Below, one piece after another: positions 11,963 to 24,181 of a DNA stretch of 64,000 bases. The translations under genes were made by a program, and so were the position numbers. The stretch is from assembly GCF_000346465.2 (NCBI RefSeq), contig NC_034012.1, forward strand, positions 11,537,951 to 11,601,950, written 5' to 3'. Numbering within the stretch: position 1 is the first letter of the stretch; every line of letters starts with the position of its first letter. This DNA is from Prunus persica (lineage: Eukaryota; Streptophyta; Magnoliopsida; Rosales; Rosaceae). The notes under the pieces are model-generated. The model was not told the origin of the DNA and searched no databases. It saw only the letters and a program-made list of their open reading frames with translations.

Positions 11963-12747
11963 GTAAAACGTCACTTTTAGTCCCTGTGGTTTTAATTTGA
12001 TCATTTTTGTGCCTGTGGTTTTTAATTTAAGCAATTCAAGTCCAATCTTTAATTTCTGTCAAATTAGGTTAACTGCTGTTACTTGTTGAAGGGCATTTAA
12101 GTCCAAAAATAAGAAGGAAAAAGAAAAGGACAAAAGATAAGGGAAGAGAAGCCGTCAGCCACACAACTAGCCCACACGTCAACCCATAGCAAATCACCTC
12201 CAAGATCTAGGGTTAGCTTTACGGGGACGAGGGGTTCTTCGGTTGATGGTGGTTAGGTATTGGAGGGTAGAAGAACAAGGGCCTTGGGTCTGAAAGATGG
12301 TTTGGCTAGTGAGGGGGTGGCAATGGTGTGAAAGATCACTAGTGAGCAAAGGAGAATTAGGCTGTGAATAGCTGAGGAAGCCATATTGTTCTCTAATTGA
12401 TTGCTAATCATCAGTGGTGGAGGCAGCTGATGGTTGAAGAAGTGGGATGAGGGCCTGCCAATTTATAACTGTTTCAAATATTTTAATATTGAGGGGTTTT
12501 GTGTGTGTGTGTGTGCGTGTTTTCTAAATAAACACATTTTTTGTATGTGGGTGTGGTTGACGGCTTCTCGTCTCCTTATATTTTTTTATTATTTTTTTAA
12601 TGTTTCTTGTTTTTGGACTTAAATGCCCCTCAATAAGTTAACCTAATCTGACAGAAATTAGAGATTGGACTTGAATTGCTTAAATTAAAAACCATAAGGG
12701 CAAAAATGATCAAATTGAAACCACAGGGACCAAAAGTGACGTTTTGC
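11963..12747. mobile_element. Non-autonomous DNA transposon with about 140-bp terminal inverted repeats
   Basis: Positions 11963-12110 and 12611-12747 are inverted repeats, roughly 90% identical by eye. They include aaaacgtcacttttagtccc at the left and its near-complement at the right. The left arm has an extra 9 bp. Long TIRs with a non-coding core of about 500 bp suggest a Mutator-like (MULE) derivative. The core (12150-12430) is less AT-rich and may be captured host sequence. A target-site duplication could not be fixed. The 62-residue frame at 12434-12622 is not convincing. Confidence 0.75.
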
Positions 12748-13620
12748 CTTTTTAATTTGCCAATTTGATCTTTATGTTTTGGACAGTTAACCATTGTTGT
12801 CCATTCCGTTGATTTTATGTTAGAATAACTTAAAAACTATTTAAATATTAATAAAAAAACGTAACTATTTCAATACAATTTAAAAATAGAAACAAGAACT
12901 AAAACCAAAAAAAAGGGGAAGACACCACCATACAGCCGCCACCACCCTTCTCTCTTTCTTCCTAACAACCACCCACCACCCCTTTGCAAACACCGTGTCT
13001 AATCCACCCCACCCTCTCTCTCTCTCTCTCTCTCTCAAGAACAGCCCTTACCCTCACCATTCCTTAGCTATTTGCCCCATCCCCAGCCACTCCCTAGATA
13101 TTCCGCCCAATCTCCAACCCATCTTTGCCTAACCAGTCGTCACCCCGCTCCCCCCTCTCCATATCTTCCCCTTCCGCTGTGCCCTTACGCTCATCACTCC
13201 CCCCCCCCCCCTTCCCATTTCTCCACTCGTTGGGCAGACTCTCCTGACAACCCAAAACCTTTTGTTTTTTTTTTTTTTCAAGTTTTTTCTTCTAATGTTA
13301 TGTGTTACTTTTAATGAAATTTAATAGATTTTTTCTATTTAAACTCCTCACTTCTCTTTGTTCACCCCAATTTCTAAGAAAACCCTACTATCCTCCAAAA
13401 TTACCCCTAAATACACACCCAACAGGAAAAAATAAAATAAAATTATCAACCTCATACCCTACACCCTACACCCTGCTATCTTGCCCCTCACCACTTTAAG
13501 TTCACATTAACCTCACATTACTTAAAGAGATAAAAATATTGTTATCAAATGTAGTAGCATCATTATTTTATTTATTTATGTTCTAAATTTTTTTTATTTA
13601 TTATTATTTTATAATAATAA
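12748..13620. other. Repeat-like, C-rich non-coding region
   Basis: Bases 12765-12930 resemble the end of another MULE-like element (gatctttatgttttggacag and following). A strongly C-rich, G-poor stretch follows (12930-13250), with (CT)n at 13013-13036 and C12 at about 13200-13211. The C-rich frames are low complexity. No gene is supported. Confidence 0.4.
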
Positions 13621-13929
13621 TAAATTTGAGAATGAACTAGGAGGTTTTGATAGAGAAGATGATAGTATAGTTGGTTTCTTAGATTGAAAGAGAATAACAA
13701 TCTGGCAATGAGGTGTAGAGGAGTTTGTATTTTTCTAAAACTTAATATGAAGAGTGGCAACAAACCGCGAGAGGAAGCTAAGGGGGGGAGGTGGCCACTG
13801 CCGCTCCTCCCCTCCGCCCATCTTCCTCTTCCTCTCCCCATCTTCCTTTCTTTTTCTCCCATATTTTCCTTTCTTCTTATCCCTTTGTTTGGGCCAAAAG
13901 CAAATACACGCCGATCCACTTCTCAAAAG

Positions 13930-14717
13930 CCCACGAAACAAAAGGAATAAAAAAAATGGGCTTCAAATATCAGAATAGGAGCAAGCCCAACCCATGTCTT
14001 TTTCAGAAAATGGCAGAAAAGTAAAAAAGGCCAAGTCAAATGGCGATTATAAATCAGATTGGGCCCAGTCTACAAAAATCTACCATATCTCTCAAAAGGC
14101 CCAGGGACAAATCAATAGCTCTTTTCTAAACAAGCCCATGTGACTAATCTGAAATAAACTTTGAAAAGTCAACAATTTCAATTAAATTGATAAAGAATTG
14201 ATAAAAGCAGGCAACTAGGAAGATACTTCTTTGAAACTCTGCCACCAGGAGATCAAAAAATCCCTTTATATATATATTCAGAGATATTTTCTGCTCATAA
14301 GAAAGGCACTATTTTCAAGAGATAAGCAGACTGTATCCAAGAGATGAGCAGGAAAACAAGGAGTTGTTTAATTGGAAGATTAAACTAACCATCACAGCTT
14401 TAGCTCTCACGAGGGGCAGTTAAAATTGGAAAAAGGAATTAGGTTTTCTTTCAAGAAAAACAGGGAAGTGATAGCCATGAGAATTGACTACTGAGAGCTT
14501 ATCTCCCAGAATTCTTTTCTTGCATTTAAAAAATGAAAGATCTTTTTAGAAAATCTGCCGCCCATTTTAAATCAGAAAACTCTACTCCAAAACATTTCTC
14601 ATAAATATAGGAGATGGTGAAAACAAAAGGAGAACAACCAAAAATCAGCCAAAGGCAAAAAACTCAAAATGATCACTTGATCACTGAGAACCTTCAAACA
14701 AACTGGAGCAATCAAAA

Positions 14718-14782
<65 letters not shown>

Positions 14783-15560
14783 GAATTTCCAAGCTCAAAC
14801 TTAGAGAAAATTCATTCAAAACAAGACATCTCTCGTTACAAATTTGGTTCAGCAAAAGCCAAAACAAGCAGAGTTTGAGTTTTCACAAATATGAAAACCT
14901 CAACAAATTTATGGAGAGCCCTGACCAAGTAGAACATGTACAACAGTGCAGTTCCAGCTCAGTAAACCTCAAATCCAGCCAGTTATGCCTCTTTCAGCCA
15001 GAAGAGATCGCAATTTTGCCTACTCAAAAAGCCTTCCAGGGCTCGAAATAGATTAAAGCTCTGCCAAACTCACACTTTGGTATTGATTTACAGTTGAAGC
15101 TTAGCAGTTGAAGTTGTTGACAGTTCAATTCAGCACAGACTCACCCAGTCCAGCCCGGATCAGAAGCTTCCATCCAGGCAAAAATAGAATTCCAGCCTTC
15201 CTTTTATCTTTCTAGAGTTGATTTTTTCCTTCCAAATCTTGTAAATAGTAGTTCTGCCTAAAAACAGTCCTCTTTATTATCATTTATTCTGGCAAGAACT
15301 ACCAATCTTGTACTGTGATAAATTACAAAGTTCTCATCAGTCTGAGGCAAGAAAAGAACTTACTTGGGAGATATTCCTTACCCAAATTCACAATCACTTG
15401 TTTAGAAATTAGTAACTTGGGACGCAAGTTATCCATTTTTAAGAAGTCTGTTACGATTTTCATTGCTAATAGTGGCACGCTCTCACACCAAAGAAAGCTG
15501 ACTTGTTGGCCAGTCAATGGTTTTCAAGGCAGTGGGGAACTTTACCCTTCCATCACAGGA
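13930..15560. mobile_element. Possible LTR-retroelement remnant
   Basis: Non-coding, transcript-like sequence with a tatatatat run near 14270, a long (CT)n tract (14721-14779), and cttgtaaatagtag and tcttgtactgtgataaatt motifs near 15240-15320. These resemble the R/U5 ends of plant LTRs. No gag or pol coding region and no second LTR were found in the window. This is a pattern-based guess; an unannotated non-coding transcript is an alternative. Confidence 0.25.
14721..14779. repeat. (CT)n microsatellite
   Basis: About 29 CT units within the possible retroelement remnant. The 145-residue frame that spans it is an artefact of the repeat. Confidence 0.95.
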
Positions 15561-15599
15561 GTAAAAACTAAACGGGTGAACACCCATATTCTCCTCCCA

Positions 15600-16382
15600 T
15601 TCCCCTCCCCAGATAGTCTAGATCTATTTGGATCTAGGTCTGTTTGTCTGTTTTTTTTGTTTAGTTTTTTTGTAGTGTTCCAGGTGACTGGTGTTGTCTT
15701 TGTCTCGGCGGCGGCGATAGTAGTGACACTGAATTGTCTCTCATTGGGAGAGTTGTGATACTTAGTGGCTGATGTTTTGTCTCTGTTTTAACAACAGCGG
15801 CAGCAGCGACGCTGGTGGTAGTTGTTGAGATGTGGTGCTCTTCTTTACTCTGCGCCGACCGAATAACTATGGTTGGTCATAGGAGGTTTTCTTTGTCAAG
15901 TTCTGAGTTGAAGTGGAGTGCTTCTCATGGGTCTTTTTACTATTGTTTTTGTGTCCGTCCTTCGTGTTCTCTCTTGATTTCTGCTATGGTATGACTAACA
16001 GTTTGTATGGGTGTCAAAGGACCATGATTTTGCTCATAGAAGACTTCTTTTGACTATTGGGATGTTCTGCAATCCTCTCCTGTGGGTTTACTATTTGGGG
16101 TTTCTACGGTCCTCTCATGTTGGTCTACTGTGTTGGTCTCTAGTTGCGGTTCTCATCGGAGGTCTTTGTGTTAGGTTTTGTTTTTGACTTGTTTTTTTAT
16201 TGTAATGGTCCAAAGTGACTTGAATTGGACTCTCTTATTAGTCCATGACATATGTCGTACTCTTTCCTCCCCTGAGATTTGTCCCATGAGGTTGTCTTAG
16301 GAATGTTTTAATGAGTCTACTGTATCATGTCGCTATTTGTATGTCTGTGATTTTATGAATGAATTTCTCCTTCTCAAAAAAG
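15600..16382 (+). mobile_element. Possible 3' end of a LINE
   Basis: T/G-rich, non-coding, non-AT-rich sequence ends in atgaatgaatttctccttct followed by a short A-run (about 16375-16382). This is a typical plant LINE 3' terminus. No reverse transcriptase is present. Upstream, gcggcggcgat and gcggcagcagcgac motifs (15707-15815) give local GC enrichment. Confidence 0.3.
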
Positions 16383-16816
16383 ATGTATTAGGGTTAAGTA
16401 TTAAATTGGATGACCTTTTTTGTCTTTTTACATAATAATAAAACTTAAGAGCTTAATTATTTAAGTATTGGGATAAATAAAGAAAAATGTGGGGTTTAAA
16501 TAGAAAAACTCATTAGATTAATTCAATTCTTTTTTATTAATTTTAAAAAGGTTTATAGGTTTTTGAAAGACAAAAAACAGGTTTATCATGTTTATTTAAC
16601 AATAAATTTAACAGAATGGGTAATATTGGCTAGCGATCATAAACAAATGGATGAAATTAGCAAAATTAAAAATACAGGAATTAAATCAACGTGTAAAAAC
16701 ATAGGGACCATTTTGACATTTAGCCCATTTTGAAAATACAAAGGAATTTACAAAGAAGATCTTGACATATTTTAAAATTAAAACAATTAAACTGCAATAT
16801 ATGTCAAACATGGTAA

Positions 16817-17634
16817 GGCCATCTCCAATGGAAATGGGTTAAACCCAAAATTTGAGTTTTTAGCCTGAAAACCTTCTCCAGTCATTGTATACAAACGAGC
16901 CATAAAACCAATCCAGTCAAAAAGCCAGGCGGAATAGCGCCCCTTCTTTTGCTTGCGCCTAAATTTAGTGCGGCCCAGAAGCAAGTCTCAGAACAGCCCA
17001 CGTCCTGGTGAAAATCGAGTGGGGCCCGTTTGAAGGAGAAGTCTGCATCTTCCTTTAAATGTTGGCCACATGTTGTTTTTAATTCATATAGTCATTGAGA
17101 TACAACGGCTACATTTAATATGCTTTTGTAATTTTTTTATTATAAAATGTAAGCTTAATCTAACGGCCCAGATCGTCCAAGCCTGAGTTTTAATCCCAAA
17201 AAAAATTATATCCAACGACCCAAATTAAATCCAATAGTTAAAATAATATTATTTATTAATCTACATGAGATTCAACCTTAAAACTCATTCTAAATTCTAT
17301 AAACACCTACCCATTTATTAAATAATCCACTAAAATCAAATTTTAAGTGAAATTAGATTTTTTTTAAAGTTAAAATGTTCAGAAAAATAAATTACGAAGT
17401 TATAAATAAAAATGAACTTAAGAAAAATTAATCACAACAGAAAAGTAGAGTTAAACTATTATTAAACAATTTAATTAAGCTACAGACTCAAATTTTGAGT
17501 TTGCAAAGTTGGAGGAAAAAATTGTTTGAGGTCTGTTATAAAAAAAAAAACTGTTTAAGTTCGGACAATACACGAATAGTTGTATTTTGAAAGATGAAAA
17601 TTTGAGTTTAGTCTATTTATAGTTGGAGATGATC
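16817..17634. mobile_element. PIF/Harbinger-like MITE with TAA target-site duplication
   Basis: The left end ggccatctccaatgg and the complement of the right end (gatcatctccaac) are inverted repeats. The element is flanked by TAA at 16814-16816 and 17635-17637, the 3-bp duplication typical of PIF/Harbinger elements. Around 820 bp, AT-rich and non-coding. Further subterminal similarity includes aaatttgagttt at both ends. Confidence 0.65.
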
Positions 17635-17639
17635 TAATG

Positions 17640-18219
17640 CAAGTGACTAAATCAAATACATATACGTTTATAATTCGATATTAATGGGTGAGGTTTTTCT
17701 CTTTTTTGTTTTCTATAGTTTGATTCTTGAAATGTTAAGGGGAATGATGAGATATCCCCTAGCTCATGTGGGCATTCCGTTTATTAAATTGACCAAAAAC
17801 TAAAGTTTGTCCTAAACTTTTAACATATTAAAATATATGTACTCAAGTGAAATTGGATTCAACCACATCCAAAATTTTTGTAAAATCGTATGATGAAAAA
17901 AAAACACGTGTAAAATTATAGATTTTCTGTACGAGGTTAAAATTGTAGAACAAAAAGTTAAATTAATGAACGGATGGATCAAAGCCGAAATAAAAAGCCC
18001 AAAAAAAGAAAGGGAAAAAACCATGAAATAGACGGCGTTCATTCGAAGCTGAGAATCGCAGAGAACTCCAAACGCCCAAAATCCTAGCAGCAGCTTCCGC
18101 TCACCACCACTCAAATCCCACCAGAGCGACCTTCCATTCAAATTCTTACCCATATTAGACAACAAAAAAACCACAACCTTCCGAGCAGCCGGAAACTGAC
18201 ACGTGGCACAAGCACCACC
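17640..18219. other. Promoter region of the ADCK2-like gene
   Basis: AT-rich until about 18010, then distinctly GC-richer (18030-18375), as expected at a transcription start region of a housekeeping plant gene. An acacgtgg motif lies at about 18200. The minus-strand frame at 17812-18267 is judged a shadow. Confidence 0.4.
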
Positions 18220-18247
18220 ATGCGCCGCCCGATCATTGCCGTTCACG

Positions 18248-18397
18248 ATGACAGATGGCCGAGGCATTCCAGATGCCGATGATGGTTTATACGCCGTCGT
18301 TTTGATAGAAATGCCTCCGAGTCTACTGCGCCACCTGCGTCTCCAAGAGTACGGCGATCACGAATCCAGTCAGTATGTCCAGGTTGCTTTCCTGTAG
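18248..18397 (+). promoter_or_regulatory. Upstream ORF overlapping the ADCK2-like start codon
   Basis: An ATG at 18248 opens a frame that runs over the main ATG at 18375 in a different frame. In the unspliced sequence it ends at 18397. If the 18383 donor is used it continues about 30 codons into exon 2 before a stop. Other upstream ATGs lie at 18220 and near 18269-18278. They matter only if transcription starts upstream of them, which the sequence cannot tell. Confidence 0.35.
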
Positions 18398-21300
18398 AAC
18401 CTTCTCGTCTGTTTTCCAAGTCTCCATCTTTGGTCTGTTTGAATATTAAATTCTTGCACTTTGTTTGGTAGCTGACAAAACTGATGGAAAAGAAAACAAA
18501 TGGGAGTCACACCTTAACTGAATGATAACAATATGCTCTCCTATTAGCCTTTCGTTTATGCTGATTTTTGCTTTCTGGGAACAATTAATATAATCTGCCA
18601 ATTTTAATTTCTCGTCAACTAAACAGAGAGGTTCACTGAGCTGAACTGAATTTTTTATCCAATTTTTCAATTGGTTGAACTTATGGTTCTGTTATGGCTG
18701 AATTAATAATCTTTTCGCATTCAGAAATACACTGATTCACATTTCCTAGAATATAAATAGAGCCCAAATAAGCATCCTAGCATGGATCACAGGGCTATTT
18801 AAAACTTTTGGTTTCAAGGAAAATGATGGGTGAATAACACCTTATGCTTGCGGAAAGAGAAATAGCCCAATAAAATTTATCATTCTATGAATCCAGGTGA
18901 TCCTCATTTGGAATTCTGTATCTGCAACCTTTTGATTTTTGTTGATTTCCATGTCTTGGGTCTCCAGTGATGGGTGATCCTTACGCATGAGAGAGTGTTT
19001 TAAGAGTATAAATTTGTTTCATATGCTAATTGTTTGAAATTTTGGAATAGTAATGAACCAACCAATGTATGCAAAATTTGCATGCTGGAGTAGTATCTTT
19101 GTTTTGTTTCCATCTTTTTGTTCTCTTTTCAGTTTACTAGCTTAGGTGGACTGTGTTATGGTATGGTGAAGAGATTTGGTGATATGCAGATTTTTGGCCT
19201 GCGGAAATGTAAGGAGGGGTGCAAGATCCCTTCTTCCAGTTCAGAAAACTGGTTACTTAGAAGTTGCAAGTAGCAGGGCATATTACACAGTTGAAGCTCC
19301 TTACACCCTATGCAGATTATTTCCATGGTATAAGAATTGTTTAAGAGGGCAGTCCCCATATATGTTACAGAAAGCAAAAGATAAGTTATTACAGAGTAGT
19401 GGTTCTAGAAACTTATATTCCTTATCGCCAAAAAGGAGAGTTTCTCACCATGCCCAATTTGCTTGGAAAAAGCTTTCTCAGTTATGTTCCTATAGGGGCC
19501 CCGTTTTACCACCAATTGGTCAAATTGCGCGTGCAGTGAGCTTGGCTTTGACACGCTCAAATCTAGTAGCTCCTGGTGTTATTGCCTTCATAGTTGGAGA
19601 GTTTGCTCGGACACAGAGAACATTAGCAGAAGCAGAAGGCCTCCCAACAAAGGACACTCTATTTCTTCATGCCCAAGATGGACATGTTTATTTAACCTTA
19701 GTTTTGTTTTCACTTCTGGAGTGTATTATCTTGTTTATCAGAGCAATATATCTAGTAGTTTTGTTCTCACCATGCATAGCTATGGCACCTTTTGCAAAGT
19801 CCCTTGGCATTCAGTTTAGGAAAATATGGCTTCGTGTTCTCCATATTACACTGGAAAAAGCAGGCCCGGCATTTATAAAGTGGGGTCAATGGGCTGCTGC
19901 AAGACCAGATCTCTTCCCAAGAGATTTGTGTAGTGAACTTGCAAAACTTCACACTCAAGCTCCAGCACATAGTTTTAACTTCACCCAGAAAAGTATTGAG
20001 AAGGCATTTGGTCGCAAGCTGCCTGAGATATTTGAGAAATTTGATATGGAACCTGTGGCTTCAGGAAGTGTTGCTCAAGTTCATCAAGCTATACTCAAAT
20101 ACAAATACCCAGGTCAGCAGATCAAGCCCATGGTCGTTGCTGTCAAGGTTAGACATCCAGGTGTTGGTGAAGCAATTAGAAGGGATTTTGTGATTATTAA
20201 TTGCATAGCCAAAATTTCGAGGTTCATCCCTTATTTAAAGTCTTTGAGATTGGATGAAAGCATACAGCAATTTGCCGTTTACATGATGTCACAAGTTGAT
20301 CTGTCAAGGGAAGCTGCACATTTGAATCGTTTTATCTACAATTTTCGAAGATGGAAGGATGTCTCATTTCCAAGGCCTCTATATCCCCTGGTGCACCCGT
20401 CTGTTTTAGTGGAAACTTATGAACGGGGCGAAAGTGTTATGCACTATGTTGATGAGGTTGAAGGAAATGAACCAATAAAGAATGCCCTTGCTCACATTGG
20501 GACGCATGCACTATTAAAGATGCTTCTGGTACAACTTAATATGTTGCAATTGTTATTAGTTTCTTTTTGTTGTAATCTTTTCAACTTGTGTTAGTTAATC
20601 CTTCATCTTGATATACTTGGTTTCTTTATGTTGTATCCTTAACCAGTCTTGAAAATGCAACTGTCCAATAACAATATCTGCATTAATTTCCTAGAACCCA
20701 CGATCATAGGACATGGACTAGTTGAATGTTTGTGCAATCATACTCTAAAGAACAGGTATCAGAGGCTAGTGGAAATTTATATATGTAAACCTGTGAAGCA
20801 GGAATAAGATTTGTAATGTTTTCACTACATGCATGTATCAATCTGTTTGCAGCATGTATGCCTGTTTAAGAGCTGGCGAGGTAATGAATTTTCTATTTAT
20901 AATAAAAGAGTGAAGCTAAAAGATTCTGTGAAAAAGCCATGTAAGTGATGTACAGTAGTAGTACCAAGTATAATTCTTGTAAAAGAGTTAGGTAATTGTC
21001 ATTGTTTAACAGTAGAAGCTAGTAGTGCCTTGTGATGTGATGTTGAAGTAGCTTGAATTTGACAGTTCTCATCTTTTATTTTTATGCTAAGATATGAACT
21101 TTTTTCTTTTGTCAGGTTGATAATTTTATTCATGCTGACATGCATCCTGGGAATATTCTTGTCAGAGTATCCCGTTGCAAGTCACCAAGTAAACAACTCT
21201 TTAGATTGAGGCCTCATGTTGTTTTCCTTGATGTGGGCATGACTGCTGAACTTTCTAAGAGAGATCAATTGAATTTAGTGGAATTCTTTAAGGCTGTAGC

Positions 21301-24181
21301 CCTTCGAGACGGTCGAACTGTTGCAGAGTGCACCCTTAGATTATCTGGACAACAAGACTGTCCAAACCCAAGGGCTTTCATTGAGGTAATGCATTCCTGC
21401 ATAGCTTTTATGGTAGGAGGCAAAATGTTAATTCTTGTTATTGAAAATTTAAGGCTTTTAAAATTTTCACTTTTGCCACTCCGGTAAATAATTTCATACG
21501 TATCTACCCAAAAAGAAAGATTCATAGCTTTTCTAATATATTAGTCATGAATTCTTTGGCACATTTTGATCCTCGTTTATCCAAAATATTTATTTAAACA
21601 TTTCCAACAAATAATAGGATTACAACACATGTACCTGCCAAGGATTGAATTTCAAAAACTCACACTCCACTCTTAAGGGAGAGGAGATACTATTGGGCTT
21701 AAAGGCTGTTGGCCATGTTTTAACTCTTCCAAGTTACTTTATCTTCATAATTTTCATGAATATGAACTACTGGTTCAAGATATTTTCAAATATGTAAATT
21801 TTTCTTCACAATACCCTCGTTTAATCAAATATTGTTTGTGCATTTCAGCTTTTTTAACATGAATTTATTCCTGGTGCACCAATTATGACATAGTTCTGAG
21901 TTTCTCTTGAAAATTAAATAGTTTATTAGAAAGGAACTTGTTGGATGTTAGGACCATAATGCTAAACTGCGGCACCCGGTAATGAAAAATGTTGGTTCCT
22001 GTACATAATAAGGGTGGTGGAATGTAATAATGATCTATGGGGGTTGCTAGTTTTCTTACGATTTTGGACATGTAAAGAAAATCTTGCACCTTTTACAGTT
22101 TGTAGAAAACAATTGAATGTTATTTGGTCCAAGCTTATTGTGAAGTTGAGTGTTTCAGTCGGCATAGGTAATCTATTTCATATTTTATATCTTAAGAGCA
22201 TGAAAAATGTGATGGATTTCTTGATCCTATGTGATGTTGATGCTGAATGAAAGTAATTCAAAAGTTATTGTTGGACAGTTTTTGTTTTGTTCTTTTGGGC
22301 TTGCCATTGCCATAAGTGGAATCATTGTTTATAATTCTTTGTGTTATAAATTATTACGTATATGTTTGTCAAGGTGTTGTCCAAGGTTCAAATCGGACTC
22401 TGAGGCCTCAAACAAGACTGTGGCCTTGAATCTTGTATAAAAAGACGCAGACTTAAACATGTTCTTAGTACCTTGATTCTTGAGGTCCTCCCATTTTCTT
22501 TTAACTCCCAAATTGGGTATTTGAGTTCAGCAAACTGCTTTATTTTTTTTATGTTTATATAGATTGAGATAGAACATAGTCACCCATTGTGGATATATAT
22601 AGGAATAAGTTTATGAATACATTTCTTTAACAGGAAGTAGAAAGATCTTTCAAAATCTGGTACTCCCCAGACGGTGACATCATCCATGCTGCTGATTGCA
22701 TGCATCAATTGCTTGAGAAAGTTCAGCGGCATAAAGTCCGAATTGATGGCAATGTTTGCACAGTGATGGTGACCACCTTGGTTCTTGAGGTATGGCCTTG
22801 CTTTCTTCCAACATCTGTATGAAAGTCACACACCTTTACACATACTAAATCCAATAGCTTTACCCAATGAAACTTAGATTCTAATGAAGTTATTGAAGTT
22901 CTATGGAGAAAGAAGAGGCATGTCTGACCATGTTTTGCATGTTTAGGCTGTAATTTTATTTTATTGGGTCTGAAATTTTAGGCTGTAATATGTCACCAAT
23001 GTTACATGAATGTCAATGAGTGAGTGAAAATGTACTTATTCGTTGAATTCTTTGGTTCTCAGTGTTGTCTTCTACCTTTCAATGTTTTTTGTTGCAATCA
23101 TGTTAGTGCTCCATATAAGTAGAGTTAAGGAACTGCTGGTTTAACACCCTATTTCGCACATAAGCAGGTTTTTGTAAAATTTGCCGTAGCAAGTTGAGAT
23201 TTCTTTGTATCATGTTTGGAAAACCCTTCTTTGTTTTAAAATTAAGAAAACTGACAATGCCATGGAAATCTACATGGCAGCTTGTGATTTCTGTAAGTAA
23301 TTTTTCATAAATTAAGTTTTGTAAGGAAACTCAAGGATGGTTCTGTCTCCAAATTTAGATAACATCCACCCATAAATCCCAATGTTTGCATCACCTTCAC
23401 ATTCTCAGGAATGCAATTTTCAAAATACTGAAAAGGAAAGTAAATAGGATCCATATACTTATTAATAGTAGATTTACTTGGAGAATCGTTGTGTAGATCT
23501 TAATGAAGATCATACCAAATTGCCTGAATTTTTTTAGAACATTTTCATTTTCTGACATTCTGTGAAACAAAAATTCTTGAAGTTGAAGATGGCTTTCACA
23601 GTCATGGTTCTACTTCAGCCTTTACTTCTGGTGAAAATTGTAACGATTATTTTTAGTATGAAAACCATGGACAAAATTTTGATCATCTGCCAACATATAA
23701 GATTGCTGATTATAATTCCTCTCCATTGCCTCATTGGATAATTCAATGACGTGTGGTACTTACTAATCCTCTCGTTTGCTTCACTCATTTGTCTCAGTAG
23801 ATAATACCTTACAGGAAGTTTTTTCTTGCTGGGCTTAGGCAAGCAAAAAGCGTTGCATATAGATTTGAATGACGCATTTTTGTAGCTCGATTGGTTCTTT
23901 ATGGTCAACTTGTTTGTTTCTCTGAATCTCATTTCCTGCATTTCTATAGGGGTTAGTAGTTTTTTTATTTTATCTTATATTTTTTAGGAAGTGGCTCAGA
24001 GTTTATGGGGCTAATTTAAGTCAGTTTTGGTTGTATTTAAATTTTCTTGTTCTTTCACTAGGGGTGGCAACGGAAGCTTGATCCAGGATATGATGTGATG
24101 CAAACTTTACAGACATTGCTTTTTAAGGCAGACTGGGCAGAATCCCTCTCTTACACCATTGAAGGACTCATGGCCCCATAA
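18375..24181 (+). CDS. ADCK2-like ABC1/aarF-family atypical protein kinase
   Basis: Five coding exons: 18375-18382, 19190-20528, 21116-21385, 22634-22789, 24062-24181; 630 residues. The first coding exon has only 8 nt (Met-Ser and part of Arg); splicing to 19190 restores an MSRFL start. ABC1 signatures in order: a hydrophobic, probably membrane, stretch at about 169-205; KxGQ motif at 233-236 (KWGQ); Ala-rich-loop equivalent ASGSVAQVHQA at about 293; invariant Lys in VAVKVRHPG at 322; catalytic loop HADMHPGN at 455-462; metal-binding DVG at 488-490. The family works in mitochondria or plastids, often in ubiquinone/prenylquinone metabolism. The substrate of plant ADCK2-like proteins is not established. 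The gene converges on UBP14, with 1.9 kb between the two stop codons. The 8-nt exon is the least certain part. Confidence 0.92.
21605..21705 (-). mobile_element. Possible SINE relic in an ADCK2-like intron
   Basis: Read on the minus strand, a box-A-like cttaagagtgga segment precedes a box-B-like aaattcaatcc in the intron between the third and fourth coding exons. It is short and degenerate with no clear tail. Confidence 0.25.

Noticed and set aside
12434..12622. 62-residue frame within the long-TIR element
   Set aside because: AT- and GT-rich low complexity inside a non-autonomous transposon; no domain.
13572..14024. Several overlapping frames on both strands
   Set aside because: Compositionally biased (C/T-rich on one strand), mutually overlapping, no domain.
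14614..15051. 145-residue frame
   Set aside because: Spans a CT microsatellite, has no recognisable domain, and sits in a repeat-like region.
17812..18267. 151-residue minus-strand frame opposite the ADCK2-like leader
   Set aside because: No family resemblance; better explained as the complement of the 5' leader and promoter.
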